DNA from: Phenylobacterium sp.
GTDB taxonomy: Bacteria > Pseudomonadota > Alphaproteobacteria > Caulobacterales > Caulobacteraceae
NCBI RefSeq assembly: GCF_004799515.1
Contig: NZ_SSMX01000019.1
Span: 1 to 38,186 of the forward strand
DNA: 38,186 bases
Direction of reading: 5' to 3'
The notes under the pieces were generated by a model. That model had not been told where the DNA came from, made no database searches, and saw only the letters and a list, made by a program, of their open reading frames with translations. The position numbers and the translations under genes were made by a program. Below, in pieces: positions 7,436-18,265 of the stretch (position 1 is its first letter; the number at the start of each line of letters is the position of its first letter).

Positions 7436-8954
7436 CGCCAAACCTGCTGCGGATAGCGACGGGACGGCGCGGCGCTTCCTGACCTTCCGGATGGGCGAGC
7501 GCCTCTACGCTATCGCCGCCGAGCAGGTCGCCGAGGTGATCCGCACGCCGCAGGTGGCGCGCGTGCCGCAGGGCCCGAAGAGCTTGCTGGGCCTCGCCAA
7601 CCTGCGGGGCGCGGTCCTGCCCATCGCCAGCCTGCGCGGCCTGCTCGGCCAGGAGGAGGCCGTGGGCGGCGCGGCGGGCCGGGCGATCGTGCTGGAGGGC
7701 GATGCGCCCGTCGGCCTCGCGGTCGACGCCGTCGACGCCCTGGTGACGGTGGACGCCGGCAGGATCGAGACGCGCCAGGCGGAGCTCGCGGCCCTGGCCG
7801 GCGAGCGCCTGTCGGGCGCCTTCCAGCCGGACGGCCGCTCGGACGTCGCCAAGGTCCTCGACATCAGGACCCTGATCGCGGCGGCCTTTGTCCAGCGTCC
7901 GCGCGAGGCGCGCGCCACGGTCGCGGCCGATGCGCTCGCCGGCGCCGGCGTGGCGGCGGACGAGGCCGGCGATCGCCGCAAGCTGGTGACCTTCGACGTC
8001 GCCGGCCAGGAGTTCGCACTGGCGCTGGAGGCGGTCCGGGAGATCGTGCCCGCGCCGGAAAGCCTCGCGCAGGTTCCCCGCAGCGAGGCGCTGGTGCTGG
8101 GCGTGATGGCCTACCGCGAGACCCTGCTGCCGCTCCTGTCCCTGCGCGGCCTGCTGGGCTTTCCGGCCCGGGAGGGCGACGGGAGCCGCGAGAAGGTGGC
8201 GGTCACGGCGGTCGGCGGGGTGCTGGTCGGCCTGGTCGCCGACCGGATGCGCGACATCATCTCGGCCGACCCGGCGCTGATCGAGCCGACGCCGGCGATG
8301 CTGGCCGCGCGCACCGGCGGCGAGACGCAGATCGCCGCGATCTACCGCGGCGAAGGCGGGGCGCGGCTGGTCTCCATCCTCGCGCCCGATCAGCTGTTCC
8401 GGGAGGACGTCATGGCGAGGTTGGGCCAGGCCGGCGAGACCGCCCCCGCGGCCGAGATGGCGGCGGAGGGCGCCGGCGAGATACGGCAGTTCCTGGTCTT
8501 CCAGCTGGGTGGCGACGAGTTCGCCCTGCCCATCGAGGCGGTGGACGAGGTGGCCCGCGCGCCCGAGGGGGTCACCCGCCTGCCGAAGACCCCGGCCTTC
8601 CTGGAAGGGGTGATCAACCTGCGCGGCGAGGTCCTGCCGGTGGTGGACCAGCGTCGACGCTTCGACATGCCCCCGGCGCCGAACCCCGACGCGCGCCGGC
8701 TGATCGTGGTGCGCACCGAGCGCCATCGCGCGGGCCTGATCGTCGACGCGGTCTCCGAGGTGCTGCGCAGCCCGGCTGAGGCCATCGAACCCGCGCCGGA
8801 CCTGGCCGGCGAGATCACTCGCCTGGTGCATGGCGTTATCAACATCGAGGCGGCCGGCCGGATGATCATGCTGCTCGACCCGGCGGAGCTGCTGACCCGC
8901 GCCGAGCGGGGTCTGCTCGACGCGTTCCAGGAGACGGGACAGGCGCCGGCGTGA
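7428..8954 (+). CDS. cheW: Triple-domain CheW coupling protein
   Basis: The product is 508 aa, about three times a normal CheW. Three CheW-like domains follow one another: about residues 15-150 ([20 protein letters not shown]), 184-320 ([19 protein letters not shown]) and 345-490 ([20 protein letters not shown]). Each has a version of the N-L-R-G block, closest to consensus in the first ([12 protein letters not shown]) and third ([12 protein letters not shown]); the second reads [12 protein letters not shown]. CheW bridges receptors and CheA; multi-CheW proteins may make larger or unusual arrays. The start ATG lies within the end of the receptor gene (ATGGCTGA), and its TGA overlaps the GTG of cheB. 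Confidence 0.92.
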   Translation: MADAKPAADSDGTARRFLTFRMGERLYAIAAEQVAEVIRTPQVARVPQGPKSLLGLANLRGAVLPIASLRGLLGQEEAVGGAAGRAIVLEGDAPVGLAVDAVDALVTVDAGRIETRQAELAALAGERLSGAFQPDGRSDVAKVLDIRTLIAAAFVQRPREARATVAADALAGAGVAADEAGDRRKLVTFDVAGQEFALALEAVREIVPAPESLAQVPRSEALVLGVMAYRETLLPLLSLRGLLGFPAREGDGSREKVAVTAVGGVLVGLVADRMRDIISADPALIEPTPAMLAARTGGETQIAAIYRGEGGARLVSILAPDQLFREDVMARLGQAGETAPAAEMAAEGAGEIRQFLVFQLGGDEFALPIEAVDEVARAPEGVTRLPKTPAFLEGVINLRGEVLPVVDQRRRFDMPPAPNPDARRLIVVRTERHRAGLIVDAVSEVLRSPAEAIEPAPDLAGEITRLVHGVINIEAAGRMIMLLDPAELLTRAERGLLDAFQETGQAPA

Positions 8955-10036
8955 TCAAGGTCCTGGTGGTCGACGACTCCGCCCTCGCGCGCAAGCTGCT
9001 GGCCCAGGTGTTCGCGGCCGAGGCGGACTTCGAGGTCCAGGTGGCCCGCGACGGTTTCGAAGCCCTGGAACAGCTGAAGGCCTTCCAGCCGGACGTCGTC
9101 ACCCTGGACATCCACATGCCGCAGATGGACGGCCTGGCCTGCCTCGACCGGATCATGATCGAGCGGCCGACGCGGGTGGTGATGGTCTCGACCCAGACGG
9201 CCGAGGGGGCGGAGACGACGCTGAAGGCCCTGCAGCTCGGCGCCATCGACTTCATCGCCAAGCCGGGGGGCGCGATGTCGCTGCGCATCGGCGAAGTCGC
9301 CCCAGAGCTGGTCCAGAAGGTCCGGGCGGCGGCCGGCGCCAAGCTGCGTTCGAGCCTGCGGCTGAAGGACCGCGTCCGTCACCGGATCGGCGGCGGCGTG
9401 TCGCCCGCGCGCCGCCCAGCGCCCGACGCGCCGGCGGGGACGAACGCGCCCGCGGTGGCGGCGACCGGCGACGGGCTGGTGCTGCTGGGGATCTCGACCG
9501 GCGGGCCGCCGGCGCTCGAAGCCCTCTTGTCCGCCTTGCCGGCGGATTTCCCGTGGCCGATCCTGGTGGCCCAGCACATGCCGGCGACCTTCACCGGGCC
9601 GCTGGCCCGGCGTCTCGACGGCCTCTGCGCGATCGGCGTGAAGGAGGTCGTGCGCCCAACCTTGCTGGAGCCGGGATGCGTCTACATCGGCCGTGGCGAC
9701 GCCGATCTCGTCGTCTCGCGCCGGCCCGCGGGGCTTACCGCGCTGGCCGCCCCGCCGCTGGACTATCCCTGGCATCCGAGCACCGACCGGCTGGTGCGCA
9801 CGGCGATGGAACAGGTTGCCCCTAGCCAGCTTATAGGGGTGCTGATGACCGGCATGGGCGACGATGGGGCGGCCGCCATGACAGACCTTCACGCCAGGGG
9901 CGGGCGCACGATCGCCGAGGCCGCGGAAACCGCGGTCGTCTGGGGCATGCCCGGCGAGCTGGTGAAGGCCGGCGGCGCCGACGCCGTCCTGCCGCTGGAC
10001 AAGATCGCCACTCATCTGCGGAAGATGGTCCCCTAG
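8951..10036 (+). CDS. cheB: Chemoreceptor glutamate methylesterase / deamidase CheB
   Basis: The product is 361 aa with a GTG start inside GTGA, overlapping the cheW stop. The N-terminal receiver domain (residues 1-120) has the acidic pair DD (8-9) and phospho-acceptor Asp53 in LDIHMPQMDG. The C-terminal methylesterase domain (about 170-360) has the catalytic triad Ser182 (GISTGG), His209 (AQHMP) and Asp305 (MGDDG). Phosphorylated by CheA, CheB removes methyl groups from receptor glutamates. The arrangement is complete and normal. Confidence 0.95.
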   Translation: MIKVLVVDDSALARKLLAQVFAAEADFEVQVARDGFEALEQLKAFQPDVVTLDIHMPQMDGLACLDRIMIERPTRVVMVSTQTAEGAETTLKALQLGAIDFIAKPGGAMSLRIGEVAPELVQKVRAAAGAKLRSSLRLKDRVRHRIGGGVSPARRPAPDAPAGTNAPAVAATGDGLVLLGISTGGPPALEALLSALPADFPWPILVAQHMPATFTGPLARRLDGLCAIGVKEVVRPTLLEPGCVYIGRGDADLVVSRRPAGLTALAAPPLDYPWHPSTDRLVRTAMEQVAPSQLIGVLMTGMGDDGAAAMTDLHARGGRTIAEAAETAVVWGMPGELVKAGGADAVLPLDKIATHLRKMVP

Positions 10037-10037
10037 C

Positions 10038-10661
10038 ATGCCGCTGATCCGTAAAGGCGGCGACGCGCCCGCGCCCACCGGCGGCGATGAGCCCGCCGGG
10101 AAGCTGCGGAGCACGAGCCCCGACGAGCGCTGGGCCGCGGCGCGCGCGCTCTCCGGCCGGCCCGAGGCCTTGGCTTCGCTCACCGCCGCCCTAGCGACCG
10201 AGCAGGACCCGCGCGTCCGCGAAGCCCTGCTGACCGGCCTCGCGCGGATCGGCACGCCGCAGGGCGCCGCGGCGATCGTCCCGCTCATCCGCTCCGACGA
10301 CGCCAGCCTGCGCACCGGGGCGATCGACGCGCTGCGGGTGATGCCGGCCGCGGCGCTGGCGGGCCCCCTCGACAGCCTGCTGAGCGACCCCGAGACGGAT
10401 GTGCGCATCCTCGCCTGCGACCTGGCGCGCGCGCTGCCGGCGCCGCAGGCGACCCGTCTGCTCTGCGGCCTCCTGGCCCGTGAGCCCGAGGCCAACGTCT
10501 GCGCCGCGGCGGCGGACGTGCTGGCCGAGTGCGGCGAGCCCGACGCCCTGCCGGCCCTGGCCGCCTGCGCCGAGCGCTTCGTCCAAGTGCCGTTCCTGGT
10601 CTTCGCCCTCAGGGTCGCGGGCGACCGCATCCGCGCCCAGACGCCGGTCCAAGATGGCTGA
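10038..10661 (+). CDS. HEAT-repeat protein in chemosensory operon
   Basis: The product is 207 aa. From about residue 30 it consists of repeated helix pairs of the HEAT type: DERWAAARALSGRPEALASL, DPRVREALLTGLARIGTPQG, DASLRTGAIDALRVMP, ETDVRILACDLARALP, EANVCAAAADVLAECGEPDA. Such repeats make a protein-binding solenoid, so it is likely a scaffold or adaptor in the chemosensory complex. It starts 1 base after the cheB stop and overlaps cheR by 8 bases, fixing it in the operon. Partner unknown. Confidence 0.85.
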   Translation: MPLIRKGGDAPAPTGGDEPAGKLRSTSPDERWAAARALSGRPEALASLTAALATEQDPRVREALLTGLARIGTPQGAAAIVPLIRSDDASLRTGAIDALRVMPAAALAGPLDSLLSDPETDVRILACDLARALPAPQATRLLCGLLAREPEANVCAAAADVLAECGEPDALPALAACAERFVQVPFLVFALRVAGDRIRAQTPVQDG

Positions 10662-11502
10662 CGCCCAGCCGGTCACCGAGGAGGAGCTCCGCCGGCTTTC
10701 GGAGTTCCTGTACCGGCGCACCGGCATGATCTTCACCGAGACCAAGCGCTACTACGTCCAGCGCCGGATCACCGACCGCATGGAGGCCACCGGCGCGACC
10801 TCCTTTGCCAGCTATTTCGCCCGCTTGCGCAGCGACGCCGCCGGCGAGGTCGAGCAGTTCATCAACGCCTTCACCGTCAACGAGACCTACTTCTACCGCG
10901 AGGACCACCAGCTCCGCTGCCTGACGCAGGACCTGCTGGCCGAGCGCGTCGAGCGCCGGCCGCGCGACCGGGCGATCCGCATCTGGTCTGTCCCCTGCTC
11001 GACGGGCGAAGAGCCCTATTCGATCGCGCTCTGGCTGCTGGAGAACTGGGCCCAGGTCGACGCCTACGACATTGAGATCGTGGGCTCCGACATCGACACC
11101 CGCGCCCTCAAGGCCGCCAGCGAGGGCGTGTTCGGCAAGCGCGCGCTGATGCGCCTCAGCCCGGAGCTGATCGGCCGCTACTTCGAGGAGCTCGGGGACG
11201 AGCAGTGGCGGATCCTGGACGACATCCGGGGCTCGGTCCGCTTCACCGCGGCGAACCTGGTGGAGACCGCCGAGACCCGGCCGCACGGTCAGTTCGATGT
11301 CATCTTCTGCCGGAACGTGCTGATCTACTTCGATGACGCCTCGCGCCGGGTGGCGGCGGAAAACCTCTACGAGAACCTCGCGCCCGGCGGCTTCATCTGC
11401 CTGGGGCACACCGAATCCATGAGCCGGATCTCGCCGCTCTTCGAGGTGCGCCGGTTCGACGACGCCATCGTCTATCAGCGGCCGCGGGCGGCCCATGGCT
11501 GA
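10654..11502 (+). CDS. cheR: Chemoreceptor glutamate methyltransferase CheR
   Basis: The product is 282 aa, normal for CheR. The N-terminal helical domain (residues 1-80: RRTGMIFTETKRYYVQRRI) precedes the SAM-binding domain with NAFTVNETYFYRE, the motif WSVPCSTGEEPYSIA, VGSDIDTRAL and FDVIFCRNVLIYFD. It methylates receptor glutamates with SAM. No TPR extension. The start was placed at 10654 because it overlaps the HEAT gene stop (ATGGCTGA) and gives the normal N-terminus; an upstream in-frame start would add 85 low-complexity residues. Confidence 0.95.
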   Translation: MADAQPVTEEELRRLSEFLYRRTGMIFTETKRYYVQRRITDRMEATGATSFASYFARLRSDAAGEVEQFINAFTVNETYFYREDHQLRCLTQDLLAERVERRPRDRAIRIWSVPCSTGEEPYSIALWLLENWAQVDAYDIEIVGSDIDTRALKAASEGVFGKRALMRLSPELIGRYFEELGDEQWRILDDIRGSVRFTAANLVETAETRPHGQFDVIFCRNVLIYFDDASRRVAAENLYENLAPGGFICLGHTESMSRISPLFEVRRFDDAIVYQRPRAAHG

Positions 11503-11884
11503 GGCCTCATCCAAGCGCGTGCTGGTGGTCGACGACGCCAGCCTGGTGCGCCTCTACTACCGCGACGCCCTCGAGCGCGCGGGCTATCAGGTGGACGAGG
11601 CGCTGAACGGCCTTGAGGCGCTGGAGAAGCTGCACGCGGCGCCGGCCGACCTGCTGATCGTCGACGTGAACATGCCGCAGATGGACGGCTTCACCTTCCT
11701 GAAGGTGCTGCGCCGCCAGGCCCTGCCGGTGGCGGCCATCCCGGCCCTGGTGATCAGCACCGAGGCCGGCGCGCAGGACCGCGAGGCCGCGCGCCAGGCG
11801 GGCGGCAACTTCTATCTGGTCAAGCCGGTCAGCCAGGAGACTCTGGTCGAGTACGCCGCCATGTTCTGCGGGGCGGCGCCGTGA
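11495..11884 (+). CDS. cheY: CheY-like single-domain response regulator
   Basis: The product is 129 aa, one receiver domain only. Acidic pocket at DD (residues 13-14), phospho-acceptor Asp57 in IVDVNMPQMDGF, the Ser/Thr switch in VIST (about 84-87) and Lys in YLVKP (about 109). It should accept phosphate from CheA and carry the signal to an unknown output. It overlaps cheR by 8 bases (ATGGCTGA again) and cheA by 4. Confidence 0.93.
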   Translation: MAEASSKRVLVVDDASLVRLYYRDALERAGYQVDEALNGLEALEKLHAAPADLLIVDVNMPQMDGFTFLKVLRRQALPVAAIPALVISTEAGAQDREAARQAGGNFYLVKPVSQETLVEYAAMFCGAAP

Positions 11885-14079
11885 ACGAGTTCGTCGAACA
11901 GTTCCTGATCGAATGCCGCGAGCTGATCGAGCAGGCGACCGACGACCTCCTGACCCTGGAGGGCCGGCCGGACGACGCCGAGCGGCTGGACGGTGCGTTC
12001 CGGGCCTTCCACACCCTGAAGGGCGCTGCGGGGATCGTCGACTTCGACGCCATGGGCCGCGCCCTGCACGCCGCCGAAGAGGTGCTGTCCTCGCTGCGCG
12101 CCGGCGCCGAGCCGGTGACGCCGGAGCTGATCAGCGACTGCCTGACCTGCCTGGACCAGGTGGTCCAGTGGCTCGACGCCATGCAGGCCGACGGTGAGAT
12201 CCCGGCCGGCGCCGACGCCGCAGCCGAGGCGGTGATCCAGCGGTTCCGGCGCGCGGGCCCGGCAGCCGTTGCGACGCCGCGGGCGCCGGCCGCCTGGCGC
12301 GACGCTCTGATCGCGCGGCATCCTGAGGCCGCGGCCGCCATCGTCCTGCGCTACGCGCCTGGTCCGGACGCCTTCTTGCGCGGCCAGGACCCCTTGGCCC
12401 TGCTCGCCGGCGTGCCGGACTTGCGGGTGCTGGAGATCGAGGACGGCCCGGCCTGGCCGCCGCTCGAGGCGTTGGACCCCTTCGCCTGCCGCCTGGTGTT
12501 CCTGGCCCTGGCGGGCTGTTCGGCGGAGCAGGCGCGCGCGGCGCTGGGTGCGGCGCCGGGCGAGGTCGAGATCCTGGCGCTCGGCGCGGCGGCCCCAGAG
12601 GCGGCCAGCGGCCTGTCCGCCACGGCCCGGGCGGTGATCGAAGCGCAGCTGTTGCTGTTGGAAAACGCCGAGGCCGAGGGCCTGGCCGGCCGCATGGGAT
12701 CGGCCGGCGGCGCAGTCGCCAACATCCTGCGCTGGGCGGGCCGGCCCGCCGCCGCCGCCGGGGTGGAGCGCGCCCTGGCGCAGAGCCAGGCGGCCGGCGG
12801 GCCGCAGAGCCTGTCCGTCGCCGTCGGGCGCGTCCTGGCCGGTGAGGCGATCGAGGACGCGGCGCCCGCGGGACCGCAGCCGGCCGAGCGGACCCCCGCC
12901 GAGGCGGCGGCGCGGACGCTGCGGGTCGACGTCGAGCGGATCGACGCCCTGGTCAACCTGACCGGCGAGCTGCTGGTGGCGAAGAACGCGCTCGGCCATG
13001 CCGTGTCGCAGGCGCAGGGCCGCTTGGATACGGCGGCCCTGGCGGCCCTGTTGAAGGACCAGCACGCGGTTCTGCACCGCCTGGTGGACGACCTGCAACG
13101 CTCGGTGCTCAGCATCCGCGTGCTGCAGATGCGCCAAGTGTTCCAGCGCTTCCCGCGGCTGGTGCGCGAGATGGTGGTGACGCTCGGCAAGCCCGCGCAC
13201 CTGGTCACCGAGGGCGACGAGACGGAGGCCGACAAAACCATCGTCGAAAGCCTGTTCGAGCCCCTGTTGCACGTACTGCGCAACGCTTTGGACCACGGCG
13301 TCGAGAGCCCGGCGGCGCGCGCGGCGGCCGGCAAGCCGCCCGCCGCGACCATCACCCTGCGCGCCCGCCGGCTGAACGACAATGTCATCGTCGAGGTGGA
13401 GGACGACGGGGCGGGCGTCGACCTGGCCCGCGTCCGCGCGGTGGCCGCCCAGCGCGGCGTCGCCTCGCCCGAGGCGCTCGCGGCCATGTCCGACCCTGAA
13501 GTTGTCGACCTGGTCTTCGCCGCCGGCTTCTCGACCGCGACCCAGGTCACCAGCCTCTCGGGACGCGGGGTCGGCATGGACGCCGTGCGCGCCGCGGCCG
13601 AACGGCTGGGCGGTCGAGTGACCATGGAGAGCCGCGCGGGCGCCGGCGCGACGGTGCGCTTCATCCTGCCCTTCGCCGTCCTGATGAGCCGGATCCTGAC
13701 CGTCGAGGCCGGCGGCCAGCTCTTCGGCATCCCGCTCGAGGCGGTGCTGGAGACCGTGCGGGTGGCGCGCGGCGACATCAAGCCGGTCGGCGCGTCGCGG
13801 GCCTTCGTCCTGCGCCATCGGACGGTTCCGGTCATCGACCTCGGCCAGACCCTGGGCGCCCGGCCGGACCCCGCCGCGACGGACGAGGCCAATATCGTGG
13901 TCGTCTCCGCTGGCGGCCACCTGGGAGGTCTGGAAGTCGACAGACTCGGCGCCCGGCTTGATGTCATGCTGAAGCCGATGGAAGGCCTTCTCTCCGGCTT
14001 GGCCGGGATCGCCGGAACCACTCTGCTCGGCGACGGACGTGTCCTCCTCGTTCTGGACCTGCAGGAATTGCTCGGATGA
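11881..14079 (+). CDS. cheA: Chemotaxis histidine kinase CheA
   Basis: The product is 732 aa, GTG start overlapping the cheY stop. Domain order: Hpt/P1 with phospho-accepting His44 (AFHTLKGAAG); a middle region (about 140-330) with a conserved-looking block RYAPGPDAFLRGQDPLALL in the place of P2; dimerisation P3 from about 345 (DVERIDALVNLTGELLVAK); ATPase P4 with HVLRNALDHGVESP (about 463), DDGAGVD (about 508) and GRGVGMDAVR (about 561); CheW-like P5 from about 600. All kinase boxes are present and there is no fused receiver. It phosphorylates the two receivers and CheB. Confidence 0.95.
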   Translation: MNEFVEQFLIECRELIEQATDDLLTLEGRPDDAERLDGAFRAFHTLKGAAGIVDFDAMGRALHAAEEVLSSLRAGAEPVTPELISDCLTCLDQVVQWLDAMQADGEIPAGADAAAEAVIQRFRRAGPAAVATPRAPAAWRDALIARHPEAAAAIVLRYAPGPDAFLRGQDPLALLAGVPDLRVLEIEDGPAWPPLEALDPFACRLVFLALAGCSAEQARAALGAAPGEVEILALGAAAPEAASGLSATARAVIEAQLLLLENAEAEGLAGRMGSAGGAVANILRWAGRPAAAAGVERALAQSQAAGGPQSLSVAVGRVLAGEAIEDAAPAGPQPAERTPAEAAARTLRVDVERIDALVNLTGELLVAKNALGHAVSQAQGRLDTAALAALLKDQHAVLHRLVDDLQRSVLSIRVLQMRQVFQRFPRLVREMVVTLGKPAHLVTEGDETEADKTIVESLFEPLLHVLRNALDHGVESPAARAAAGKPPAATITLRARRLNDNVIVEVEDDGAGVDLARVRAVAAQRGVASPEALAAMSDPEVVDLVFAAGFSTATQVTSLSGRGVGMDAVRAAAERLGGRVTMESRAGAGATVRFILPFAVLMSRILTVEAGGQLFGIPLEAVLETVRVARGDIKPVGASRAFVLRHRTVPVIDLGQTLGARPDPAATDEANIVVVSAGGHLGGLEVDRLGARLDVMLKPMEGLLSGLAGIAGTTLLGDGRVLLVLDLQELLG

Positions 14080-14318
14080 CGGTTCGGCTTGCGGATGGCG
14101 GTGTCGTGGAACTGGTGGGACATTGCCCGAGCGAAGACGCAGAGACCCTGCTGGCGGAGCTGATCGCCCGGCCGGATGCGCGGGTCGACTGGCGGGCGTG
14201 CGAGAGCGCTCACACGGCGGTTATCCAGGTCCTGATCGCTGCAAACGTCACGCCTGCCGGGCCGCCGGCGGACGGCTTTCTAGCGAATAGGGTGGAGCCG
14301 CTGCTCAACCGGCGCTAG
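14076..14318 (+). CDS. STAS-like domain protein
   Basis: The product is 80 aa. It overlaps the cheA stop (ATGA). The block VDWRACESAHTAVIQVLIAA resembles the STAS/anti-anti-sigma core, with Thr in the position where many STAS proteins have a phosphorylatable Ser/Thr. Its job in the operon is not known; by family it is likely a small protein-protein interaction switch. An HTAVIQ-type STAS protein next to cheA fits an alternative-function chemosensory system. Assignment is by motif only. Confidence 0.7.
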   Translation: MTVRLADGGVVELVGHCPSEDAETLLAELIARPDARVDWRACESAHTAVIQVLIAANVTPAGPPADGFLANRVEPLLNRR

Positions 14319-14374
14319 CGTCGTTCGGTGTCGACAGGGACGGGCGGCAGAAGCCGGCCAAATCGTGAGGTTAG

Positions 14375-14755
14375 ATGGCGTACAAGATCCTTATCGTCGA
14401 CGACAGCAAGCTTGCCCGGATGGCCGTGGCCAAGGCGCTGAACAGCCTGCGTCCGGACTGGACGCGCATCGAAGCCACCAACGCCGACGAAGCCCTGACG
14501 CTGGCCAGGCAATCCGACATCAACGTGGCGCTGCTGGATTTCAACATGCCGGGCCGCGACGGCCTCAGCCTCGCCGCCGAGATCCGTGACCTCGACCCGC
14601 GGATCGCGCTCGCCCTGATCTCGGCCAATGTGCAGCAGGAGATCCTCGACCGGGCGGCCAAGGTCGGCGCCGCCTTCCTCGCCAAGCCGCTCACGGAAGC
14701 CGCCCTGGGCGCGTTCCTGGCAAAGGCCGAAACACAGTTGGAATCCACGTCCTAG
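14375..14755 (+). CDS. Second CheY-like single-domain response regulator
   Basis: The product is 126 aa. Receiver motifs: DDSK (residues 9-12), phospho-acceptor Asp55 in LLDFNMPGRDG, the switch residue in LISAN (about 87), and Lys in AFLAKP (about 104). It is distinct from the CheY at 11495 and is paired with CheC directly downstream (stop TAG overlaps the GTG start by one base), which suggests CheC dephosphorylates this receiver. It lies 56 bases after the STAS gene. Confidence 0.92.
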   Translation: MAYKILIVDDSKLARMAVAKALNSLRPDWTRIEATNADEALTLARQSDINVALLDFNMPGRDGLSLAAEIRDLDPRIALALISANVQQEILDRAAKVGAAFLAKPLTEAALGAFLAKAETQLESTS

Positions 14756-15406
14756 TGAACCCGCACCCGCCTACGGTCCTGACGGAACTCGAACTCGACG
14801 CGCTCACTGAGCTTGTCAACATCGGCGTCAGCCGCGCGGCCGCCAGCCTACGCGAGATGGTCGGCCGTCAGGAGGTGATCCTGTCGGTGCCCAACGTCGT
14901 GGTGGTGAGCCGCACCGAGGCCATCGCGCTGCTGAGCAAGCAGGAGTCGAACCGCCTGGTCGCCGTCCACCAGGTGTTCGAGGGCGACATCACCGGCCGG
15001 GCCCTGCTGATCTTCCCGGAGACCAACAGCCTGGAGCTGGTCCGCGCGGTGACCGGCGGAGAGCTTTCGCTCGAGGACATCCTGGAGCTGGAGCAGGAGG
15101 CCCTGGCCGAGACCGGCAATGTCATCCTGAACGGCTGCCTGGCGACCATCGCCAACATGCTGCAGCGCAGCCTGAAGATGTCCCTGCCGGAAATCCTGCG
15201 CGGGCAGGGGCCTGAGTTCTTCGAACTGGAGCCGCCGCCCGAGGCCGGCGACGTGGTGCTGTTCCTCTACATCAACTTCGCGGTCCACGAGCGCGACATC
15301 CGCGGCTACATCGCCATGTTAATGGACATGCCGTCGCTCTCAGCGCTGAAGCACCTGCTGGGTGAGTTCATCGAGCGGGAGACCGGTCAATCCGCGGCGC
15401 ATCCCG

Positions 15407-15420
<14 letters not shown>
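14755..15420 (+). CDS. cheC: CheC-family CheY-phosphate phosphatase
   Basis: The product is 221 aa with a GTG start. CheC has two pseudo-symmetric active-site helices, and both are seen: LTELVNIGVSRAAASL near residue 20 and EALAETGNVILNGCLATIAN near residue 120, each with the Glu and Asn used to hydrolyse aspartyl phosphate. No cheD is next to it, unlike the CheC-CheD pairs of Bacillus. Its frame runs 14 bases past the start of the hybrid kinase gene. Confidence 0.9.
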
Positions 15421-17352
<1,932 letters not shown>

Positions 17353-17356
<4 letters not shown>

Positions 17357-17607
17357 GGCGCCGGGTGATGGCCGGTGGCGGGTGAGGCCGTGGCGACCAG
17401 ATCGAGGATGTAGAGGATCAAGCCGCGGTTGTCGGTGACGGTGAGGCGGAAGCTTTCGGTGGACCAGAAGCCCGCGGGGTCCTCCTTCACCATTTCCCCC
17501 AGAACCAGGACGGCTTGCGTGCGCGCCGCCTCATGGTCCGGCAGCTCCGTGCCTTCCTCGTCGGGATAGTGGCGACCATCTTCTGTGTGGAAATAATACC
17601 GAGCCAT
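17353..17607 (-). CDS. DUF6894 family small protein
   Basis: The product is 84 aa. The start MARYYFHTEDGRHYPDEEG followed by ELPDHEAARTQAV is the characteristic layout of DUF6894, a small alphaproteobacterial family of unknown function often found near stress genes. No signal peptide. No clear Shine-Dalgarno precedes the ATG, and a possible promoter lies close enough for a leaderless message. Its stop codon shares a CTAG with the stop of the convergent hybrid kinase gene. Confidence 0.85.
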
Positions 17608-17614
17608 GCGGCCC

Positions 17615-17640
17615 TAAGCCCCGGCCGGGGCGGACGTTCC
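17615..17640 (-). promoter_or_regulatory. Possible EcfG-type promoter of the DUF6894 gene
   Basis: On the minus strand GGAAC, a 17-base spacer, then CTTA ends 7 bases before the start codon. The alphaproteobacterial general-stress sigma factor (EcfG/SigT) recognises GGAAC-N16/17-CGTT; the -35 matches fully, the -10 only partly. Transcription from here would start near the ATG. Confidence 0.3.
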
Positions 17641-17711
17641 GGTCCTGAAACACGGCTTGCGAAATTACAGGTGCAAAGTCGAACGGAGCGCCTTCGCGGT
17701 CGTTCGGGAAC

Positions 17712-18224
17712 CTAGCTGTGCTCGGCGATGTAGGCCTTCGGGTCCTTGTCGACGGGCTTCACCCCGGTGACGTGCTCGGCCTCGAAGGCCGCGAACCGGA
17801 CGGCGAGGTCGTGACGCACCTTGAGGGACGCCTGGCGGCGGAAGTCCGTGAGGCCCTCGCGCTCCTCCTCCGCCATATGATCGCCGTTCGCCTCGTTGGC
17901 GTCGGAGACCGCCTCGCGCCAGGCCGCCGTGCCGACCCGATGGCCTGCGACCGCGGCGACAGCGTCGCGGATCTCGTTGTGGTCCTTGATCGCGTCCTTG
18001 GTCTCCGACGCCGCGCTGGCCTTGCCGCCCGCGCCCTCGCCGAGCTTCAGGAGGGCCGGGTAGAAGAGCTTTTCCTCGGCTTCGGCGTGGACCTCCAGGA
18101 AGGTCGCCAGACGGCCCCAGACCGCGGCCAGGCTCGCGACGTCGCCATCGTCGATCTGGTCGAGGATCGCGAACAGCCGGCGCTGCTCATGGTGGTCGTC
18201 GAGGATGAGTTGGGTGATGTCCAC
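17712..18224 (-). CDS. Hemerythrin-like domain protein
   Basis: The product is 170 aa from a GTG at 18224, chosen because AGGAGGT lies 4 bases upstream and the protein then begins at the normal N-terminus VDITQLILDDHHEQ. It is a four-helix bundle with the His/Glu set of the di-iron site: DDHHEQ, HAEAEEKLFYPAL, DHNEIRD and DHMAEEEREG. Such proteins bind O2, NO or act in iron/oxidative stress. Forty-one bases separate it from the CsbD-like gene upstream, likely one transcript. Confidence 0.9.
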   Translation of the reverse strand: MDITQLILDDHHEQRRLFAILDQIDDGDVASLAAVWGRLATFLEVHAEAEEKLFYPALLKLGEGAGGKASAASETKDAIKDHNEIRDAVAAVAGHRVGTAAWREAVSDANEANGDHMAEEEREGLTDFRRQASLKVRHDLAVRFAAFEAEHVTGVKPVDKDPKAYIAEHS

Positions 18225-18265
18225 GCGGACCTCCTGGTTGGATCGGAGCCAGCCCTGGGTGGGGC

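Noticed and set aside
7227..10630. Long open frames on the minus strand opposite the cheW, cheB and HEAT genes
   Set aside because: Arg/Ala-rich sequence with no domains, fully antisense to recognisable Che proteins.
11812..14213. Long minus-strand frames opposite cheA
   Set aside because: No motifs; antisense shadow of a clear CheA.
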